Source of the DNA: Prochlorococcus marinus str. MIT 9314
Lineage (GTDB): Bacteria > Cyanobacteriota > Cyanobacteriia > PCC-6307 > Cyanobiaceae
Assembly (NCBI RefSeq): GCF_000760035.1
Contig: NZ_JNAO01000008.1
Location: 124,001-188,000, forward strand
DNA: 64,000 nt
Reading direction: 5' to 3'
Positions 60,093-64,000 of this stretch are shown one piece after another. The notes under the pieces were generated by a model, which worked only from the letters and a program-made list of their open reading frames with translations, ran no database searches and had not been told where the DNA came from. Each line of letters begins with the position of its first letter. Position 1 is the first letter of the stretch. Position numbers and translations under genes: made by a program.

Positions 60093-61289
60093 TCAAGAAG
60101 CAATATCAATTAACTTTTCAATAACATCTGCAACGACCTTATCAGGAGTGGATGCACCTGAGGTAATTCCAACATTAATTTTTCCACTAGGTAGAAAATT
60201 TTTTTTAAGTTCTAATTCTGATCCTAATGGTTTATGAAATATTGAGTTTTCATTCACTGATATCCTCTCTGGCGTATCAATGTGAAAAGAAGAAATATTT
60301 TTAGTAATTGCTATTTCTTGTAGGTGAGTAGTATTGGAAGAATTGAAGCCTCCAATAACTACTAGAATATCAAGGTCTTCATCAACCAAAGAGAACATTG
60401 CATCTTGCCTTTCTTCAGTTGCATCACAAATAGTATTGAAAGCTAAAAAGTGACTATTTAAGTTTTCTGGTCCAAATTTTTTTAACATCGTCCTTTCAAA
60501 AACCTTTCCAATTTCCTCAGTCTCGCTCTTAAGCATAGTTGTCTGATTTGCAACTCCCACTCTATCTAAATCTTTATCAGGATCAAATCCATTAGAACAA
60601 GCCTTAGCAAATTTGTTCATAAACTCATTTCTATTACCTCTTCCGTGAATATATTCAGATACGTAGTTTGCTTCTTCTAAATCAAGCACAACTAAATATT
60701 TTCCCGCAAATGAACTTGTTGCGAGAGTTTCTTCATGCTTAAATTTTCCATGAATAATAGATGTGAAAACATGTTTTTTATGTTTTTCAACTGTATGCCA
60801 AACCTTAGAAACCCATGGACAGGTTGTATCAATAATATGACAACCCTTCTCATGCAAGAGTTTCATTTCTTGAACAGTAGCTCCGAAAGCAGGAAGTATA
60901 ACAACATCACCATTAGACACTAAAGAAAAGTCTTTTATTCCATTTTTAGCTGAAATGAATTTTACATTCATTTTTCTTAAATGATCATTAACCGAGGGAT
61001 TATGAATTATTTCGTTTGTTATCCAAATATTCTCATTTGGGTAATGTCTTCTCGTTTCATAGGCCATCGCCACAGCTCTTTCAACTCCCCAACAGAAACC
61101 GAAAGCTTGGGCTAACTTAATATTTAGTCTGCCTTTAGTGTAAGTAAAACCATTATCCCTAATAGAACTTATTAAATCACTTTGGTAAGCTTCTTCTAAC
61201 GCTTGGGCTCTTTTTGTTGGAGAATCGAAACCCCTTCTATTGTATCTATCAGAATGATGAAGAGATCTTCTAAAAGCTTGAGTATCCAT
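60093..61289 (-). CDS. ispH: 4-Hydroxy-3-methylbut-2-enyl diphosphate reductase
   Basis: The 398-aa product is IspH (LytB), the last enzyme of the MEP isoprenoid pathway. The cluster-binding cysteines are in [14 protein letters not shown] (about residues 61-74), [16 protein letters not shown] (about 154-169) and [15 protein letters not shown] (about 285-299). The protein is longer at the N-terminus (about 55 residues) than most bacterial IspH, as in cyanobacteria and plants. Isopentenyl precursors feed chlorophyll phytol and carotenoids. Confidence 0.96.
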   Translation of the reverse strand: MDTQAFRRSLHHSDRYNRRGFDSPTKRAQALEEAYQSDLISSIRDNGFTYTKGRLNIKLAQAFGFCWGVERAVAMAYETRRHYPNENIWITNEIIHNPSVNDHLRKMNVKFISAKNGIKDFSLVSNGDVVILPAFGATVQEMKLLHEKGCHIIDTTCPWVSKVWHTVEKHKKHVFTSIIHGKFKHEETLATSSFAGKYLVVLDLEEANYVSEYIHGRGNRNEFMNKFAKACSNGFDPDKDLDRVGVANQTTMLKSETEEIGKVFERTMLKKFGPENLNSHFLAFNTICDATEERQDAMFSLVDEDLDILVVIGGFNSSNTTHLQEIAITKNISSFHIDTPERISVNENSIFHKPLGSELELKKNFLPSGKINVGITSGASTPDKVVADVIEKLIDIAS

Positions 61290-61324
61290 TTTTTTATATT
61301 ACAACGTTTTAAATAATTTTTCGT

Positions 61325-61359
61325 AAAAAAAAAGAAACCTGACATAAGTCAGGTTTCTT
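61325..61359 (-). terminator. Rho-independent terminator of amt1
   Basis: A 12-bp perfect stem AAGAAACCTGAC / GTCAGGTTTCTT with an ATAA loop lies 20 bases after the amt1 stop. Read on the minus strand it is followed by a run of seven T. It stops amt1 transcription before ispH. Confidence 0.92.
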
Positions 61360-61378
61360 AAATCAATTTTTTGTTAGA

Positions 61379-62839
61379 TTATTTAGCAGATGCAAAGTCT
61401 GGATATGCTTCCATTCCATGCTCTCCTATATCTAAGCCTTGTGTCTCTTCCTCTTCAGATACTCGGATTCCACCGAATAATCCTCCAATTACAGACCAGG
61501 CAATCCAGCAAGTAACTAGTGTCCAAATAGCATAAGCTGCGGCACCAAGAGCTTGAACTAGGAGAAGAGTAATGCCTCCACCATTGAACAATCCCATACC
61601 TGCTCCATCACCTTGTACAGCTGTACCCCAAAGACCGATAACTACAGTACCCCATACACCACAAACTCCGTGAACAGAGAATGCACCTACAGGATCATCG
61701 ATCTCAGCGGCATCAAGTGCTGCAACAGAAAATACAACAATAATTCCGCCAACTAGTCCTGCGAACCAGGCGCCAGCAAGAGTCATATCACCACAACCAG
61801 CAGTGATACTAACTAAACCAGCAAGGATACCGTTAATTATCATTGTAAGATCAGGCTTACCAGAAGTTAAAGTTGAAACAATAGTTGCACCAATAGCTCC
61901 TGCTGCTGCTGCTAAAGTAGTTGTTACAGCAACATATGGAACCCATTGATCCATAGCAAGTTGAGAACCGGGGTTAAATCCGTACCAACCTATCCATAGG
62001 ACTAATGCACCTAGAGTAGCTATAGCCATATTGTGTCCTGGCATAGCCTGTGGTTTCCCATCAGAGTATTTGCCAATTCTTGGTCCAAGAAGCATAGCTC
62101 CTACAAGACCCGCCCATGCTCCAACTGAGTGAACAATTGAAGAACCAGCAAAATCAACAAAACCTAAAGAATCAAGCCAACCACCATTCCATTTCCAGCT
62201 ACCAGCAATTGGATATATAAATGCAGTTAATACAACGGCAAAAACAACAAATTCTCCAAATTTAACTCTTTCAGCAACAAGACCGGAAACGATTGTTGCC
62301 GCAGTTCCTGCAAAAGCAGACTGGAACAAGAAATCAACAGTTGGGACTAATCCAGCATCAGTTACCATATCTGCAGTAACTGTTGGATCAAAAAATAAGC
62401 CGCCAAAATAAAGCCAACCGTCGGCAACACTTCCTCCGTACATTAATGAATAGCCGATAAACCAATAAGAAGTTACAGCTAGAGCAAATACAAAGAGGTT
62501 TTTAGCAAGAATGTTAACAGCGTTCTTAGAACGGCACATACCTGCCTCAACCATAGCGAAACCGGCGTTCATAAAGATCACTAGAATAGTAGCGATCAAA
62601 AGCCATAGATTGTTAGCAAGAAAAGCTGCATTCAACTCAGGTAAATCAGCTGCGTGAGCTGAAAGATTAAAAATACCTAAACCAAACAAAGCTAGGGGAA
62701 CAGTTGCAAGCCACAACATTGAGCGGTTTGAACTAAATCCTCGAATACTCCTCAAAAGGAGCATAGGTCCATTCACAAGACTTGCATCTTGAAGTTTGGA
62801 CCTAGAGCGCCTTTGAGGCGTTTGCAAAGCAGTGGTCAT
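61379..62839 (-). CDS. amt1: Ammonium transporter
   Basis: The 486-aa product is an Amt-family ammonium channel. The N-terminus includes a cleavable-looking signal ending SAHAADLPELNAAF (about residues 60-74). Eleven membrane segments follow, with family motifs NAGFAMVEAGMCRSKNAVNI (about 91-110), FAGSSIVHSVGAWAGLVGAM (about 230-249), LVLWIGWYGFNPGS (about 279-292) and DDPVGAFSVHGVCGVWG (about 381-397) containing the twin pore histidines. An NtcA site lies upstream, so expression should respond to nitrogen status. Confidence 0.97.
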   Translation of the reverse strand: MTTALQTPQRRSRSKLQDASLVNGPMLLLRSIRGFSSNRSMLWLATVPLALFGLGIFNLSAHAADLPELNAAFLANNLWLLIATILVIFMNAGFAMVEAGMCRSKNAVNILAKNLFVFALAVTSYWFIGYSLMYGGSVADGWLYFGGLFFDPTVTADMVTDAGLVPTVDFLFQSAFAGTAATIVSGLVAERVKFGEFVVFAVVLTAFIYPIAGSWKWNGGWLDSLGFVDFAGSSIVHSVGAWAGLVGAMLLGPRIGKYSDGKPQAMPGHNMAIATLGALVLWIGWYGFNPGSQLAMDQWVPYVAVTTTLAAAAGAIGATIVSTLTSGKPDLTMIINGILAGLVSITAGCGDMTLAGAWFAGLVGGIIVVFSVAALDAAEIDDPVGAFSVHGVCGVWGTVVIGLWGTAVQGDGAGMGLFNGGGITLLLVQALGAAAYAIWTLVTCWIAWSVIGGLFGGIRVSEEEETQGLDIGEHGMEAYPDFASAK

Positions 62840-62921
62840 AAAAAAAAATTAGAGCTGCAAAAAAACAGTTTTACTGTTTCCTTTCAAATTTAAATTTATT
62901 CAAAAAACTTATCGGTGTCTA

Positions 62922-62935
62922 GTAGTTGTTGATAC
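62922..62935 (-). promoter_or_regulatory. NtcA-binding site upstream of amt1
   Basis: The sequence GTA-N8-TAC occurs once in the amt1 upstream region, matching the consensus NtcA operator exactly. On the minus strand it is followed, about 23 bases later, by TAAATT (62893-62898), a TAN3T-type -10 box. This is the standard layout of an NtcA-activated promoter in cyanobacteria. The operator is about 83 bases upstream of the amt1 start codon. Confidence 0.85.
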
Positions 62936-63018
62936 CATTTTTATAGTTGCACCTCAAAAATTTATTTGTTACATTAAAAAAATTTATTTTTAGAAGTTTC
63001 AAAATATCAAGATTTTAT

Positions 63019-63759
63019 TTATTTCAAAGGTTGAATTCCTCTCCATGATATGTGATCTTTATGAAATTCAAAAGAACAAGGAATCGTGATCATTCCTGCA
63101 CTTAAAGATTCTCTAAAAAGATTGCCGTATAAGGGATCTGCCTGATCTCCGGGGGCAAAAAAACAAGCGTCTTTTCTTGTAATACAAAGAACTAATACAC
63201 TTTTACTTTCAGGAATTAATTCCTTTAATTCTATGAGATGCTTTTGGCCTCTTTTCGTTACTGTATCAGGGAATAGAGCTACATTTTCTCTAATCCAAGT
63301 CGTATTTTTAACCTCTACGTAAATGTTACGTTTATCAGGATTTGAAGATTTTGGAGTTAAAAAAAAGTCAATTCTGCTTTTTTTATCTTTTCCATAAGGA
63401 ACTTCAGATTTAATTGTCTCTATTTCTCCAATTATTTCGTCGAGCAAATTTTTCTCAATAACCTTTTTGATTAACTTATTTGCGAATAGAGTATTGATAC
63501 CAACCCATACCTCCTCATTTTTTGCATTTAAAACACATATCTGTTCCCAAGTAAACGGTAATTTTCTTTTTGGAGAAGGGGAAACACTTATTCTTACCTT
63601 TGCCCCCTCACTCAAAAGTCCCTTCATTGGGCCTGTGTTGGCACAATGAGCAGTTACCACCTCTCCGCTCTCTAATTTTATATCTGCAAGAAACCTTTTA
63701 TACCTCTTGATTAATACTCCTTCAATTAATGGATCAAATTCAATTATCCGAACATTCAT
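63019..63759 (-). CDS. sfsA: SfsA-family nuclease-like protein
   Basis: The 246-aa product matches SfsA. The N-terminal domain has [20 protein letters not shown], and typical motifs are [14 protein letters not shown] (about residues 36-49), SRIDFFLTP (about 127-135), [10 protein letters not shown] (about 147-156) and [16 protein letters not shown] (about 163-178). The EVK pattern fits a restriction-nuclease-like fold. Known members are linked to sugar fermentation by name only; DNA binding or cleavage is inferred. Confidence 0.9.
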   Translation of the reverse strand: MNVRIIEFDPLIEGVLIKRYKRFLADIKLESGEVVTAHCANTGPMKGLLSEGAKVRISVSPSPKRKLPFTWEQICVLNAKNEEVWVGINTLFANKLIKKVIEKNLLDEIIGEIETIKSEVPYGKDKKSRIDFFLTPKSSNPDKRNIYVEVKNTTWIRENVALFPDTVTKRGQKHLIELKELIPESKSVLVLCITRKDACFFAPGDQADPLYGNLFRESLSAGMITIPCSFEFHKDHISWRGIQPLK

Positions 63760-63829
63760 AAATATGTCGTTAGTTAAAAATCAAATATAATTGAAACTTA
63801 AACTTCTTGAAAAATTTAGACAAATCCAA

Positions 63830-64000
63830 ATGCATTCATTTTTAAAAAATAATGTTTTTTCAATTTCATTTGGTACTAGTCTAAGTAAATTAGCGGGATG
63901 TATAAGACAAATATTTATAGCTGCTGCTTTTGGAGTTGGGGTAATATACGACGCATTTAATTATGCCTATATAATTCCAGGTTTTTTGCTAATAATCATT
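63830..64000 (+). CDS. murJ: Lipid II flippase MurJ, N-terminal part (cut by window edge)
   Basis: The first 57 codons of a membrane protein are present. The segment FGTSLSKLAGCIRQIFIAAA followed by FGVGVIYDAFNYAYIIP matches the first helices of MurJ/MviN. MurJ flips lipid II across the inner membrane for peptidoglycan synthesis. The gene starts at the ATG at 63830 and continues beyond the window. Confidence 0.88.
   Translation, partial: MHSFLKNNVFSISFGTSLSKLAGCIRQIFIAAAFGVGVIYDAFNYAYIIPGFLLIII

Overview
The window looks like a piece of chromosome from a high-light Prochlorococcus (marine picocyanobacterium). The support is: strongly AT-rich protein-coding DNA; oxygenic photosynthesis genes (psbB, psbT, psbM, psbK, psbEFLJ, petB, petD, chlD, ycf48, ndhCKJ); a rRNA spacer of about 540 bases carrying tRNA-Ile and tRNA-Ala; very tight gene packing with many overlapping gene ends; and a lone, degenerate beta-phycoerythrin gene next to a CpeS-type lyase, a combination known from high-light Prochlorococcus. 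The clade is an inference from these features, not from a tree.

Layout. 1-2456: rRNA operon read leftwards (16S, tRNA-Ile, tRNA-Ala, start of 23S). 2457-3054: AT-rich upstream gap. 3055-10265: GH100 invertase, petB-petD (minus), a CtpA protease, an HD phosphohydrolase and minCDE. 10331-12686: tRNA-Thr, then a minus-strand run of a 55-aa membrane microprotein, sua5, prmC, psbM and a 2Fe-2S ferredoxin. 12909-18955: psbB-psbT, nrdR, rpsA, metK and a FGGY kinase. 19048-21729: tRNA-Phe, a secreted hypothetical protein, a TVP38-type membrane protein, a 59-aa ORF overlapping cpeS, and cpeB facing it. 21907-28874: a small ORF, a UvrD/PcrA helicase, a CCA-adding enzyme, an NDH-SelD fusion, and a broken mtnP gene. 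28918-32952: psbEFLJ, ycf48 and rubredoxin on minus, ndhCKJ on plus. 32949-42779: yvcK, an MlaF/MlaD pair, chlD, folK, a NUDIX hydrolase, a photolyase, a DegT aminotransferase and a thioredoxin-like protein. 42885-50777: fabI, hisB, carotenoid oxygenase, rdgB, a phosphohexomutase, a TM0106-type nuclease, ygfZ and pyrE. 50917-64000: tRNA-Met, CNNM protein, Gfo/Idh oxidoreductase, tgt-psbK, cobS, histidine kinase, DUF3155 protein, esterase, purH, doxX, ispH, amt1 with an NtcA site, sfsA, and the first 57 codons of murJ.

How the genes fit together. The photosynthesis genes form several functional groups: PSII core and small subunits with two assembly factors (Ycf48 and rubredoxin), cytochrome b6f, three NDH-1 subunits, and chlorophyll synthesis (ChlD). 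The rest is mostly core housekeeping: tRNA maturation and modification (CCA, Sua5, TGT), division-site placement (MinCDE), nucleotide and cofactor synthesis, and ammonium uptake under probable NtcA control. No transposon, prophage, CRISPR array or plasmid-like segment was seen.

The most unusual items are the doubly disrupted mtnP gene (in-frame TGA plus one extra T), the phycoerythrin remnant locus with its overlapping 59-aa ORF, the 55-aa membrane microprotein coupled to sua5, and a hairpin-bearing leader in front of the DUF3155 gene. None of these is proof of a new system; they are the best leads in an otherwise ordinary core-genome segment.
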